A stretch of DNA of 64,000 nucleotides. Source: Gimesia chilikensis. GTDB taxonomy: Bacteria; Planctomycetota; Planctomycetia; Planctomycetales; Planctomycetaceae. Under the pieces are notes generated by a model, which worked only from the letters and a program-made list of their open reading frames with translations, was not told the DNA's origin and ran no database searches. A program made the translations under genes and the position numbers. Within the stretch, counting starts at the first letter, position 1, and the number at the start of each line of letters is the position of its first letter. The stretch lies in contig NZ_VTSR01000014.1 in assembly GCF_008329715.1 (NCBI RefSeq), positions 149,805 to 213,804 on the forward strand, in the 5' to 3' direction. Below are positions 16,550-25,330 of the stretch, one piece after another.

Positions 16550-16798
16550 GCCCAGGAAGAGAAAACCGAGAGTGTTGCCATTCACGCGATCGTTCCGTTT
16601 GTGGTGGGGACCGTTTTAATCCTGATGGGCCGCCATAATATTGTCAATCGGACGGCTCAAGGCAAAAAAACAATCGGCGGCAAGATGCTGGGAATCAAGA
16701 CCGACTACGAAGGCACCTCAGCCGTCCAAATGGGCTGGATCCGCATTCTGTGCGGGATGCTTATGATCGGCGTGGGTATCTATCTCATTATGAAATAG
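16517..16798 (+). CDS. Small membrane protein
   Basis: A 93-residue protein with two hydrophobic segments (about 22-38 in HAIVPFVVGTVLILMGRH, and 73-91 in RILCGMLMIGVGIYLIMK) separated by a basic Gly/Lys-rich loop. The first dozen residues (MMHELLSLLILAQEE) derive from the 5' region shared with the SGNH hydrolase gene. GAGGAA lies 5 bases upstream of the first ATG (16517) and 8 bases from the second (16520), so either may be used. No family recognised. Confidence 0.6.
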   Translation: MMHELLSLLILAQEEKTESVAIHAIVPFVVGTVLILMGRHNIVNRTAQGKKTIGGKMLGIKTDYEGTSAVQMGWIRILCGMLMIGVGIYLIMK

Positions 16799-16890
16799 CC
16801 AGGGACGGTGCAGAATTGTAACGCCCGGTGCTGCTTGCTTCTAAGATTACGGTTACAGTCAGAGATACGAATCTTATCATCGGAGAAAAC

Positions 16891-17685
16891 ATGCTGGGTG
16901 CGATCGCGGGTGACATCATCGGCTCCGTTTACGAAGGACGGAAACAGTGGATGCTCGAGCGGCATACCGACTTTGAACCGCTGTTCGCGCGGAAGGCCCG
17001 CTTTACGGATGATACCGTGCTGACGGTCGCTGTCGCAGATTATCTGCTCAACGGCGGCAACCTGGTGGAAACGCTCAAGTCTTACACGCAGACCTATCCC
17101 CGGGCCGGCTACGGGAAAGCTTATCTGGAATGGGCCTTCGGCGAGGATGAATTGCCCTACAACAGCTTCGGCAACGGTTCCGCGATGCGCGTCAGCCCGG
17201 TTGCCTGGGCGTACTCTTCACTGGATGAAGTACTGCACTATGCCCGAGAGACGGCAGCCGTCACACACAATCATCCCGAGGGCATCAAGGGAGCCCAGGC
17301 CGTGGCCGCCAGCATCTTCCTCGCACGCACCGGTTCGACAAAACAGGAGATCGCGCACTTTATCTCCGGGCGGTTCAACTACCATCTGGACGACACCATC
17401 GAACGTATCCGCTGGACTTACAACTTCGATTCCTCCTGCCAGGGGTCTGTCCCCCAGGCGATCCTAGCTGCCCTGGAATCGACTGACTTCGAAAACGCGG
17501 TCCGCCTCGCCGTCTCTCTCGGCGGTGACTGTGACACGCTGGCCTCAATCGCCGGTGCCATCGCCGAAGCCCTGTACCACGGCGTTCCCGCAACAATCGC
17601 CACGCAGGCCCGCGCACACCTGGACGATGATCTGACACACGTGCTGGATTCCTTTAATGCGACCTACCTCCAGAACCAGAATTAA
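16891..17685 (+). CDS. ADP-ribosylglycohydrolase family protein
   Basis: A 264-residue protein of the DraG/ARH family, which removes ADP-ribose from proteins or other acceptors using two magnesium ions. The N-terminal MLGAIAGDIIGSVYEG, the metal-binding FTDDTVLTVAVAD and the C-terminal metal motif VSLGGDCDTLASIAGAIAEA are all intact, so it is probably active. The ATG at 16891 was chosen because family members begin right at the AGDxxGS motif and GGAGAA lies upstream. Target unknown. The NAD-linked SIR2-like gene lies 5 kb upstream, which is probably coincidence. No nitrogenase genes, so not DraG proper. Confidence 0.88.
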   Translation: MLGAIAGDIIGSVYEGRKQWMLERHTDFEPLFARKARFTDDTVLTVAVADYLLNGGNLVETLKSYTQTYPRAGYGKAYLEWAFGEDELPYNSFGNGSAMRVSPVAWAYSSLDEVLHYARETAAVTHNHPEGIKGAQAVAASIFLARTGSTKQEIAHFISGRFNYHLDDTIERIRWTYNFDSSCQGSVPQAILAALESTDFENAVRLAVSLGGDCDTLASIAGAIAEALYHGVPATIATQARAHLDDDLTHVLDSFNATYLQNQN

Positions 17686-17781
17686 CCGGATCACGGGTTG
17701 GTATGATAGAACAGAATGAAGCATTAGAAATTTCGAGGAGTCTGTTTACAGAGCCTGACTGAGGGAAAACCTGGAAATCAC

Positions 17782-18297
17782 ATGATTCAAAATAAACGGC
17801 AACTGGTTGACGCAATCGAGGCGGCAGGACTGCCACAGAATTTACTGAAAATCTGGGACGGAGACGTTCCGGCACAATTGCGTTACACCTTACAGGATCC
17901 CTCTTCATTCTTTGAGGCTTTCCTGATGCACCCTGAAGGATTTCCCTCGCCGGACGAACTCGTCATTCTCTGGCAGACCAATGGCGAATCGATCGTGGGC
18001 TATCTGTCAGTCACGGGAATATTTATCCGCAACTACCTGGAAGATGGCCCCGACGATTGCGATGTGCTCGGTTCCACATATCAGCAAATGTTGGGCGAGC
18101 TGTTCTCGAAACTCATCATGCGTGAAGTGCCAGATCAGGAACTGGCCGAGTGTGTTGATTTCCTGGACTTTCGATATTTACCTCAACTGCAGGGATTTAT
18201 GGCTCACAATCCCGACTGGGAAACCAACACAATCCCGTTCATTGCCGGATTAGAAGCCTCTGCCTCCCCACCTGATTCTGATTCAACATCCGGCTGA
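17782..18297 (+). CDS. Hypothetical protein
   Basis: A 171-residue acidic soluble protein starting MIQNKRQLVDAIEAAGLPQN. A helix-turn-sheet pattern around DPSSFFEAFLMHPEGFPSPD and the phrase ELVILWQTNGESIVGY recall proteins that sense or bind partner proteins, such as the SUKH group (cell-wall assembly regulator-like), but the signature tryptophan-glycine motif is absent. Eleven bases separate its stop from the next gene on the same strand, suggesting co-transcription. Confidence 0.55.
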   Translation: MIQNKRQLVDAIEAAGLPQNLLKIWDGDVPAQLRYTLQDPSSFFEAFLMHPEGFPSPDELVILWQTNGESIVGYLSVTGIFIRNYLEDGPDDCDVLGSTYQQMLGELFSKLIMREVPDQELAECVDFLDFRYLPQLQGFMAHNPDWETNTIPFIAGLEASASPPDSDSTSG

Positions 18298-18308
18298 AAG
18301 AACCTCCA

Positions 18309-18911
18309 ATGGATATTCCAGAAATCTCACAAGAAATCAGAGAGCTGATTAATCAGTCCTTCTGGACTTCATCCAGTCTGGAACTCGCTGAACTGGTTGA
18401 GAACCGCACACAAGAAGTTGATCCGATTGAGTTTCTCGCTTTTAACTGTCTGAATTCTGCCCGTGGTACCATCGCGCAGTTGTTTTATCTTTCCTCACAT
18501 CTCTGGCAGCATTTTGATGCCGCTGCGGTGATCCAGCTGATTTCGCAGGTTCATCCCCGTCCGATGCCGGTCTGGGCCTGGGATGGTGGAGAATATGGTG
18601 ACGTAACTTTCTTCGTGAGAGATATGAACCTCAATATTTTCAAATGGACCACAAGACCAGAACTGGACTCACATGAAGCAGAGCAAATTCTGAAATATGG
18701 CAGAATCAACGCAGCACTGCTGGTTCCCAGATCGGATTGGGGTGACGAAGAAGATGCTGATGAGGAAGATCCCTATGAGGAATTGTGTATGCAGCGACGT
18801 CAGGTATTGCGTCATCGAATACTAGGCGAATTTCCGGATCTCGACACAGAAGGCTGGGGCGAACCGGAATTGTCAGAATCGATCGACATGATCATCCGCG
18901 ACAGGGGTTAG
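18309..18911 (+). CDS. Hypothetical protein
   Basis: A 200-residue acidic protein with an Asp/Glu run near 143-155. No signal peptide or membrane segment. Hydrophobic helices at 68-85 and 90-105 flank a PMPVWAWDGGEYGDVTF strand region. No family recognised. It follows the preceding hypothetical gene after 11 bases and is likely in the same transcript; both may belong to the lineage-specific small proteins scattered through this window. Confidence 0.55.
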   Translation: MDIPEISQEIRELINQSFWTSSSLELAELVENRTQEVDPIEFLAFNCLNSARGTIAQLFYLSSHLWQHFDAAAVIQLISQVHPRPMPVWAWDGGEYGDVTFFVRDMNLNIFKWTTRPELDSHEAEQILKYGRINAALLVPRSDWGDEEDADEEDPYEELCMQRRQVLRHRILGEFPDLDTEGWGEPELSESIDMIIRDRG

Positions 18912-19048
18912 TCGTCCGAATTAAGCCAGCAGCATTTCAGAGGACATCGGAGTTGCTGGCTGCCTGAAACCTCCTCTTCCCGTGCAATCAACAACCTTCT
19001 GCAATTCCCGAGAGACCTGCTGTGTTAAAGTCACTGGGAAGAAGATTT

Positions 19049-19741
19049 CTAACTTCGCTCTAAATCATCCTCAAAATACCATTTCCGAGACACCGATTGA
19101 TTTATCAGTAATTGGTAAACCGTGCAGTTCCGTTCGTGGTGGTGCCAGCTGGACCAGACCCAGCCTGTTCGTTCCGTGTTAACGTTCTCGCCGATAACCG
19201 TTCTGACATGTTCTCCTGCTTTGAACTTCGCATGTTCGTCGGATTTCATACCCAGAGATTGAGCCCAGAAAGCTGTTGTCGATTGGGAGAAATGATGGCA
19301 GCAGTGAATCAGAATTTTTGTTTGCAACTTCGAAAGTGCTTCTAGAATATGCCCTGTCCGGACAGGAACCGGTTGTTGAAGCCCCGCTTCCGTCTGCAAC
19401 AGGCAGAAGATCACGCCGTTCTCTTCAGTCGATTTGCAGTTGACAATAAGAGGCTGGCCATCAGTCGAGAGATCATACTCGCTATATGGTTTATCCCACG
19501 AAAAGGATTCTAAAGTTCCGAGAAGAAAACGTGCGAGCCGATTTGCACAAATGCCTGGATTACTCCATCGAGTACAATGCTTTCCGACAGACAGAGTAGC
19601 ATCTAACTCAAGTGATCTTCCCTCGTCAGAAAACAGTATCTCATACAACTGGATCTCAAAAATTTCTGTTTGCATGAATTTACCTGCTGGTTCAATCAAA
19701 CAATAAAAGGTACCAGGTCCATTCAATCTTAATCCAGTCAC
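19049..19741 (-). CDS. Hypothetical protein
   Basis: The frame is open from 19897 down to 19049, but codons above 19791 would overlap the upstream gene, so the start is probably a GTG at 19741 (231 residues) or a nearby alternative. The protein begins with beta-strand-like sequence (VTGLRLNGPGTFYCLIEPAG), contains a Cys/His cluster ILIHCCHHFSQS, and ends in charged sequence. No family recognised. It lies directly downstream of the membrane-protein gene on the same strand. The low confidence reflects the uncertain start and the unusual composition. Confidence 0.4.
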   Translation of the reverse strand: MTGLRLNGPGTFYCLIEPAGKFMQTEIFEIQLYEILFSDEGRSLELDATLSVGKHCTRWSNPGICANRLARFLLGTLESFSWDKPYSEYDLSTDGQPLIVNCKSTEENGVIFCLLQTEAGLQQPVPVRTGHILEALSKLQTKILIHCCHHFSQSTTAFWAQSLGMKSDEHAKFKAGEHVRTVIGENVNTERTGWVWSSWHHHERNCTVYQLLINQSVSRKWYFEDDLERS

Positions 19742-19790
19742 TAATTTTGTTTCAGGCAGAGTAACGCGCAGATTGATAAATCTGGTGGAA

Positions 19791-20474
19791 TCAGGAATCG
19801 GTATTGTCCTGCAGCAAGTGCTTTTCCACCCAGGGACGAAGCCCCTTGCTTTCGAACGATCCCTGGTAGGACGTTGAATTGCCTGACTTCTTAACAAAGT
19901 ATCCGATCACGCTCTGCGGGAAGCGGGGATTGAGGTGCAGTTCAAATTCATGTCGCGTTGTACCATCCACCACAGTGTACCACGAAGCGGTGTAGCGTGG
20001 ATGGTTCGGAGCGTGCCCCACAGCATCAGCGATACCTGTTGCGAAGCCGGTCAGTATTTGGGGATCCTTGAAGTGGGCCATGCGGTTTTTTCCGGATCGA
20101 TCAAACACGGTGATTTGTTTGAGCTGCTCATCCTGCAACTGGTTCAGGGCTTTCAGGTTCGCCATCTCGCGCTGCATTCTGGGCAGGGCAAAGCCAAAGG
20201 CCATGCCGGTGATGATGACCGCGAGTAGCCCCATCAGGCAGGCGACTCCGATCCACGCTCGACTGGTGGGCGCCGACTTGATTTGCCACACAACACCGAT
20301 GATGAACCCCGGCAACGTGCCGGCGACAGCTCCCAGCCAGAAGTTCATGAACCAGAAATGGTGCAGGGAGAGCGCCAGGCAAACCGCACCTCCCACAAAC
20401 TGGCAAACGATCACAATCACAATGATCCGCCAGGTGCCCCTGAGGTCCATGGCGTTGATTTGTCCGTGTTTCAT
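19791..20474 (-). CDS. Hypothetical membrane protein
   Basis: A 227-residue protein with three hydrophobic segments in the first half (about 15-36, 41-63 and 74-97), then a short coiled region (LKALNQLQDEQLKQ) and a soluble C-terminal domain of about 100 residues containing ASWYTVVDGTTRHEFELHL. The topology suggests a membrane-anchored sensor or binding domain. No family recognised. It is transcribed away from the enolase-superfamily gene. Confidence 0.6.
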   Translation of the reverse strand: MKHGQINAMDLRGTWRIIVIVIVCQFVGGAVCLALSLHHFWFMNFWLGAVAGTLPGFIIGVVWQIKSAPTSRAWIGVACLMGLLAVIITGMAFGFALPRMQREMANLKALNQLQDEQLKQITVFDRSGKNRMAHFKDPQILTGFATGIADAVGHAPNHPRYTASWYTVVDGTTRHEFELHLNPRFPQSVIGYFVKKSGNSTSYQGSFESKGLRPWVEKHLLQDNTDS

Positions 20475-20705
20475 GTCTTACGTCTATATCCGGGAGTAGG
20501 AAAACGCTGTCAGGATCATTAAAACTTTCTTGAGGTTCATTCCTGTATTCTACACGGTCACCCAGCAGGGGATACAGCTAATTCAGGAACCTTCAACTCG
20601 CATTGGGGAGTCTCAACCTGCACTCTTTTTACATTTGCCCGCAAATCAATCATAATGCAGCAAAGAACTTACAACGCTTCTACAACCACCAACGAAAACG
20701 CGCCC

Positions 20706-22133
20706 ATGCTTTCCGAACTCAAACTCCTCGACGCCACACTCCATCGCACGGACACGCAGACCCGCATGCCCTTTCGGTTCGGCATCGCCGTCATGACCGC
20801 GGCCCCGCACGTCTTCCTCAAGTGCCGCTATGAAATCGGCGGGCAGGTCGTGACCGGCATCGCCGCCGAGGGACTGCTGCCCCGCTGGTTCGACAAGTCA
20901 CCCGAAAAACAGGCGGACCAGGAAATCGACGAAATGCTGCAGGTCATCCGGCAGGCCGTCGCGTTCGCTCGACAGGCGGCACCTGCGCCCGCGTTTGATT
21001 TCTGGCGACAGGTCTACCAGTCACAGGTCGCCTGGGCCGCGGAGCAGGGCTTCCCTTCATTATTGGCCCAGTTCGGCGTCACGATGGTCGAACGGACTCT
21101 GCTCGACGCACTCGCCCGGGCCGAACGGTGCAACCTGGCCACGCTGTTACGGGAGAACCGCGTCGGCCTCGATCTGTCCGCCATTCATCCCGAACTGAAA
21201 GGCCACACGCCGGCTGAGTTCCTCCCCGCACAACCGCTCACGAAAATCATCGCTCGCCACACGGTCGGACTTTCCGATCCCCTGACCGCCGCCGACCTCA
21301 CCCCGGAAAACCGCATCAACGACGGCCTGCCACAGACGCTGGAAGACTGCATCCGCGCCTACGGACTCAGGCATTTCAAACTCAAGGCCCAGGGGGATGT
21401 CGACCTCGATCTGGACCGGCTCCGCGCCATCGCTCAGGTCATCACCGCGCATTGCGGCAACAACTACGCCTTCACGCTGGACGGCAACGAGCAGTACCGT
21501 GAGTTCCCCCGCTTCGTCGAACTCTGGGACGGCATTCAGGCCGACGCGGCTCTCTCGGCCTTCTTTGAAAACCTGATCTTCATCGAGCAGCCCCTGCATC
21601 GTAGCGTGGCCCTCGACCCGGCCATCGCGCACATTGCCGACTGGGAAAACGGGCCGCCGGTGATCATCGACGAATCCGACGCCGATCTCAGCGCACTCGA
21701 ACAGGCACTCCAGCTCGGCTACGCGGGGACGAGCCACAAGAACTGCAAAGGCATCCTGAAGGCGACCGCCCATCGCTGCCTGATCAACCACCGCAACGCC
21801 ACCGAAAACACAAATCGCTACCAGATGAGTGGCGAAGACCTGGTGAATATCGGCCCGGTCGCCCTGCTGCAGGACCTCGCCGCCCAGGCAGCCCTGGGCA
21901 TTACCTCCGTCGAACGCAACGGCCACCACTACTTCCATGGTCTGACTCCATTCCCCAAACCAATCAGCCAGCTGATGCTCGCCCAGCACGGCGACCTCTA
22001 CACCGAGATGGACAATGGCTATGCCCGCGTCAACATCACAAACGGCGAACTCAACCTGGCCTCGATTAACGCCGCCCCCTTCGGCATCGGTGTGGAAGTA
22101 CCCCTGGACGGCTTTGAGGAACTGTCACTCTGA
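20706..22133 (+). CDS. Enolase-superfamily (mandelate racemase-like) enzyme
   Basis: A 475-residue protein of the enolase superfamily, whose members abstract the alpha proton of a carboxylate. The C-terminal barrel carries the expected residues: KLKA (K225 and K227), metal ligands D259 in FTLDGNEQY, E294 in FIEQPLHR and E323 in VIIDESDAD, then K345 and K348 in SHKNCKG. This Lys-x-Lys plus Lys arrangement is closer to the muconate-lactonizing/dipeptide-epimerase branch than to true mandelate racemase. It is longer than usual (about 370) owing to an extended N-terminal cap. The ATG at 20706 was taken; 17 more codons are open upstream. Substrate unknown. Confidence 0.75.
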   Translation: MLSELKLLDATLHRTDTQTRMPFRFGIAVMTAAPHVFLKCRYEIGGQVVTGIAAEGLLPRWFDKSPEKQADQEIDEMLQVIRQAVAFARQAAPAPAFDFWRQVYQSQVAWAAEQGFPSLLAQFGVTMVERTLLDALARAERCNLATLLRENRVGLDLSAIHPELKGHTPAEFLPAQPLTKIIARHTVGLSDPLTAADLTPENRINDGLPQTLEDCIRAYGLRHFKLKAQGDVDLDLDRLRAIAQVITAHCGNNYAFTLDGNEQYREFPRFVELWDGIQADAALSAFFENLIFIEQPLHRSVALDPAIAHIADWENGPPVIIDESDADLSALEQALQLGYAGTSHKNCKGILKATAHRCLINHRNATENTNRYQMSGEDLVNIGPVALLQDLAAQAALGITSVERNGHHYFHGLTPFPKPISQLMLAQHGDLYTEMDNGYARVNITNGELNLASINAAPFGIGVEVPLDGFEELSL

Positions 22134-22156
22134 GGACTTTTTACTAGGACTGTCCC

Positions 22157-22510
22157 ATGTCGGAAATGGAATTAATACAAGCCCTTGAGCGACTGTTACC
22201 AACTGAAAAAATCATGAGCGATGCTCGGGATCTGATCGAGGAGTGTGAATATCAGTTTGATTTCGACGAGGATGGCCTGGTGTCTATTCCTGTGGACGTT
22301 GAATTGATCTTCATCTCCAAAAGCGCCTTATATACGCCGTTTGATGTCCATTTTGGGACCGGTTATAAGTCGATCGTGGCGGTTGGAAATGCCCGGCAGT
22401 ATGATCTTCATATATCTGATCTGGTTGCAGATTATGGTTTCATCACTCTCTGGTACAATCGAGATGCTAAATTAATTACGACTGATGTTATGCAGAAACT
22501 CTTCAGGTAA
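22157..22510 (+). CDS. Small hypothetical protein
   Basis: A 117-residue acidic protein starting MSEMELIQALERLLPTEKIM. A helical first third is followed by a beta-rich part (LVSIPVDVELIFISKSALYT and on). No family, signal peptide or membrane helix. It begins 23 bases after the enolase-superfamily gene, so the two may be co-transcribed, but the size and style match the other orphan immunity-like genes in the window. Confidence 0.5.
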   Translation: MSEMELIQALERLLPTEKIMSDARDLIEECEYQFDFDEDGLVSIPVDVELIFISKSALYTPFDVHFGTGYKSIVAVGNARQYDLHISDLVADYGFITLWYNRDAKLITTDVMQKLFR

Positions 22511-22526
22511 CTGGATGCGAAATAAT

Positions 22527-22544
22527 TCGTGTCTTTCGTGGTAG
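22527..22544 (+). repeat. Intergenic TTTCGTGGTAG-type repeat, copy 3
   Basis: TTCGTGTCTTTCGTGGTAG, followed by TAATCAAAACC. Shorter than copies 1 and 2 (one CTTTCG unit). As with copy 1, it sits about 30 bases upstream of a start codon. Confidence 0.6.
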
Positions 22545-22574
22545 TAATCAAAACCATCACAGTGAACCCCGTCC

Positions 22575-23312
22575 ATGACCACCGACTATAACAAAATCGC
22601 CGCGCAGTACCGCGAAGTCAAAGGACGCCCCTGGCGGTCGCTGGTCGAAGAGTATTCGCTGCTCCAGCTCATCGGCCCCGTGGCTGGCCTGAAGGTCGTC
22701 GACCTCGCCTGTGGCGAAGGCTTCTTCACCCGCAAACTCAGGCAACTGGGGGCCACCTCGATTGTCGGCACCGATGTCTCCCACGAGATGATCAATCTGG
22801 CAACCGAGCGGGAACAGCGTGAACCGCTGGGCATCGACTACCTCGTCGAAGACGTGCGGGCAGAAGGCCCCCGGCTCGACCATGATCTCGCGGTCGCTGC
22901 CTGGCTACTCGTCTATGCCCACGACCGGGAGGAACTGGCTGCCATGTGCCGGGGCCTCGCGCGTCAGCTCAGGCCCGGGGGACGGCTCGTCACACTGACC
23001 ACCAATCCGCAGCTCTATTTCTTCCCCGAGTTTGATTACCAGAAGTACGGCTTCCAGATTCATCTCGAAGACCAGGTACGCGAAGGTGCTTTGATCCGCT
23101 GGACGGGCCGTCTCAAAGATGGCTCCCAGCTCGAAGTCGTGAACTATTACCTCCCCGAGGAAGCCTATGCCTCCGCCCTGGAGTCGGCTGGTTTTCAAGA
23201 CATTACCTTTCATCCACTCACTCTCTCCCCGGAAGCAGCCGACGAAGCAGATTACTGGGCCGACATGATCAACCAGCCCCCGGCTATCATGATCGAAGCC
23301 ATCCGGAAATAG
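22575..23312 (+). CDS. Class I SAM-dependent methyltransferase
   Basis: A 245-residue methyltransferase with the Rossmann SAM-binding motif I VVDLACGEGFFTRKL (41-55), motif II GTDVSHEMI, and the post-II segment HDLAVAAWLLVYA. The C-terminal half has the mixed sheet typical of small-molecule methyltransferases (UbiE/Tam-like), with MTTDYNKIAAQYRE as the usual N-terminal helix. No signal peptide. Substrate cannot be told. It stands alone between the small hypothetical gene and the dehydrogenase gene. Confidence 0.85.
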   Translation: MTTDYNKIAAQYREVKGRPWRSLVEEYSLLQLIGPVAGLKVVDLACGEGFFTRKLRQLGATSIVGTDVSHEMINLATEREQREPLGIDYLVEDVRAEGPRLDHDLAVAAWLLVYAHDREELAAMCRGLARQLRPGGRLVTLTTNPQLYFFPEFDYQKYGFQIHLEDQVREGALIRWTGRLKDGSQLEVVNYYLPEEAYASALESAGFQDITFHPLTLSPEAADEADYWADMINQPPAIMIEAIRK

Positions 23313-23423
23313 GCCGCGATCTGCAGTCCAGCGGTCGATGTTCAGAACTGCCGCATTGTTCTATAATCGTCTCTGGCGCGCAGAGTTCACGCAGTAGTCA
23401 GAGTTAGGAAAAGGTTGTCAGCA

Positions 23424-24569
23424 GTGACAGACAGGAATGATCGGGAAAGGCTTGAGGATTTCATCGCACAATTACAGTCGCAGTCGGGCCTCAATCCGCT
23501 GAAGTACGAACGCATGCTGGCTGAGTTGCACGCGACTCAGCCGTTGGACGGGCACGACGCAGAGGGCCGCCGACAGATTGCCTTTTTCGATGCGAAGCAG
23601 TACGACCTCAATTCATTTTCCGCACGAAACGACGACAGCTTCCAGTTGATCGCCATCGAATCGCCCCTCAATGAACAGACCGCCTCCGCGGCTGCGGGCT
23701 GCAAGGTGGTCTGCATCTTCGTCAATGATGAAGCGCACGAGTCGGTCATCGCGCGACTCGCGGAACTGGGCGTGGAACTGATCGCCCTCCGCTGTGCCGG
23801 CTTCAATAATGTCGATCTCGAAGCCTGCCGCAAATATGGCATCAGCGTCGTACGGGTGCCCGCCTATTCGCCGCATGCGGTCGCCGAACATACCGTGGCG
23901 TTGATGCTGATGCTCAACCGTCATCTGCACCAGGCATACCTGCGGAACCGGGCCGGGGCGTTCATTCTGGATGGACTGACCGGCTTCGACATGCACGGCA
24001 AAACTGTCGGCGTTATCGGCACCGGGAAGATCGGGCAGTGTGTCGTCGAGATTCTGACCGGCTTCGGCTGTCATGTGCTGGCCTATGACGTACATGAAAA
24101 TCCAGAAGTCGCCAGCCTGCCACAGACAAAGTACGTCGCTCTGGACGAACTGCTCTCCCAGTCCGATGTCATCACGCTGCATGTGCCACTCTTCGAAGAG
24201 ACCTATCACCTGATTAACCAGGAAACCATCGCCCGCATGAAACCGGGGGTGATGCTGATCAACACCTCGCGGGGAGGCCTGGTCGAAACGGTCTCGCTGA
24301 TCGACGGCTTAAAGACCGGCCAGATCGGCTACGCCGGCCTGGATGTCTATGAAGAAGAGGCGGGTATTTTCTTCCACGATATCTCCAATCAGGTTCTCGA
24401 CGACGACGTACTGGCCCGACTGATGACATTCAATAATGTCGTGATCACTTCGCACCAGGCGTTCCTGACGAATGAGGCCCTGGATAACATCGCCGAAACC
24501 ACCTACGCCAACATCGAAGAATTCTTCGACGGCAAACGGGGCACCGACCTGACACACCACGTCGGGTAA
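23424..24569 (+). CDS. D-2-hydroxyacid dehydrogenase (D-lactate dehydrogenase-like)
   Basis: A 381-residue NAD-dependent dehydrogenase. The dinucleotide motif VGVIGTGKIGQ, the VPLFEETYHLINQETI segment, the catalytic Arg in NTSRGGLVET and the catalytic His in VVITSHQAFLTNEAL match the fermentative D-lactate dehydrogenase (LdhA) branch. Family members are about 330 residues; this one has about 45 additional N-terminal residues before the first strand AFFDAKQYD. The GTG at 23424 has AAGG nine bases upstream; a TTG at 23415 is an alternative. The likely role is pyruvate/D-lactate interconversion in fermentation, but the substrate is inferred. Confidence 0.85.
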   Translation: MTDRNDRERLEDFIAQLQSQSGLNPLKYERMLAELHATQPLDGHDAEGRRQIAFFDAKQYDLNSFSARNDDSFQLIAIESPLNEQTASAAAGCKVVCIFVNDEAHESVIARLAELGVELIALRCAGFNNVDLEACRKYGISVVRVPAYSPHAVAEHTVALMLMLNRHLHQAYLRNRAGAFILDGLTGFDMHGKTVGVIGTGKIGQCVVEILTGFGCHVLAYDVHENPEVASLPQTKYVALDELLSQSDVITLHVPLFEETYHLINQETIARMKPGVMLINTSRGGLVETVSLIDGLKTGQIGYAGLDVYEEEAGIFFHDISNQVLDDDVLARLMTFNNVVITSHQAFLTNEALDNIAETTYANIEEFFDGKRGTDLTHHVG

Positions 24570-24598
24570 CAGAGTGTAGTTGATCCAGCGTCGACACA

Positions 24599-25237
24599 TT
24601 AGCCGGTGTGCCGCACCTCATTCCCGAAAAATTCCACCGACCACACGCTGCCATACTCGCTGATCACATCCACGAACCAGTATCCCGTCTCGGGTTCGAC
24701 CGTTATTTTATCCAGGGTGACCGGACGCGAATCCTGGTGGGGGACGTTATGCAGGTAGTAAGCCAGGTTATGCAGAATGCGAAAGGCTACGCAGAGCGCT
24801 TCATCATCGACGCCAGTCTCACCTCCCGGCAGCACGAGGTCAATATCATCGACCTGAATCCACGCATCGGCTAACTCCGGCGGCCGCCAGATCGGAGCCA
24901 GGTTTTCGGTGTATCCATACCACCAGTCGCCTTCCAGATCGCCGGCCGACTCTGTCAGTCCCATGTCAAACAGCGTGTTGAGTTGATACAGAACCCAGAG
25001 CGCATAGTTCCTTGGGGTATTGACCGTGCATAATAACTCCAGCCACTTTCGTTCCCCCAGGAAGACAATGCCGTACCGTTTCTCAAAACCAATCAGTTCC
25101 CGGATCCGACTGTTGACTTTATCCGACGACAGGTCACTCTTGCCAATCAGCGATTCCTCACCGATCTCCTGTTCGAGTTTGCGATATTCAGACCACGGCA
25201 AAAAACGCCTTTGATCAGCGGAGAAGGGGGAATCCAT
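24599..25237 (-). CDS. Hypothetical protein
   Basis: A 212-residue acidic protein, mostly helical in the first half (RIRELIGFEKRYGIVFLGER, then a WLELL helix) and with a C-terminal strand region containing GYWFVDVISEYGSVWSVEFF. Tryptophan content is high. No family recognised, no signal peptide or membrane segment. It converges on the dehydrogenase gene with a 29-base gap. Confidence 0.55.
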   Translation of the reverse strand: MDSPFSADQRRFLPWSEYRKLEQEIGEESLIGKSDLSSDKVNSRIRELIGFEKRYGIVFLGERKWLELLCTVNTPRNYALWVLYQLNTLFDMGLTESAGDLEGDWWYGYTENLAPIWRPPELADAWIQVDDIDLVLPGGETGVDDEALCVAFRILHNLAYYLHNVPHQDSRPVTLDKITVEPETGYWFVDVISEYGSVWSVEFFGNEVRHTG

Positions 25238-25330
25238 GCAGTAACTTTTCCAGCAAAGTAAAGCGACGAGACACAGGCGGGATGACGTTCCTCCCGCCCG
25301 ATTTCAGGACAGCCCCAGTCTCGCGGATTC

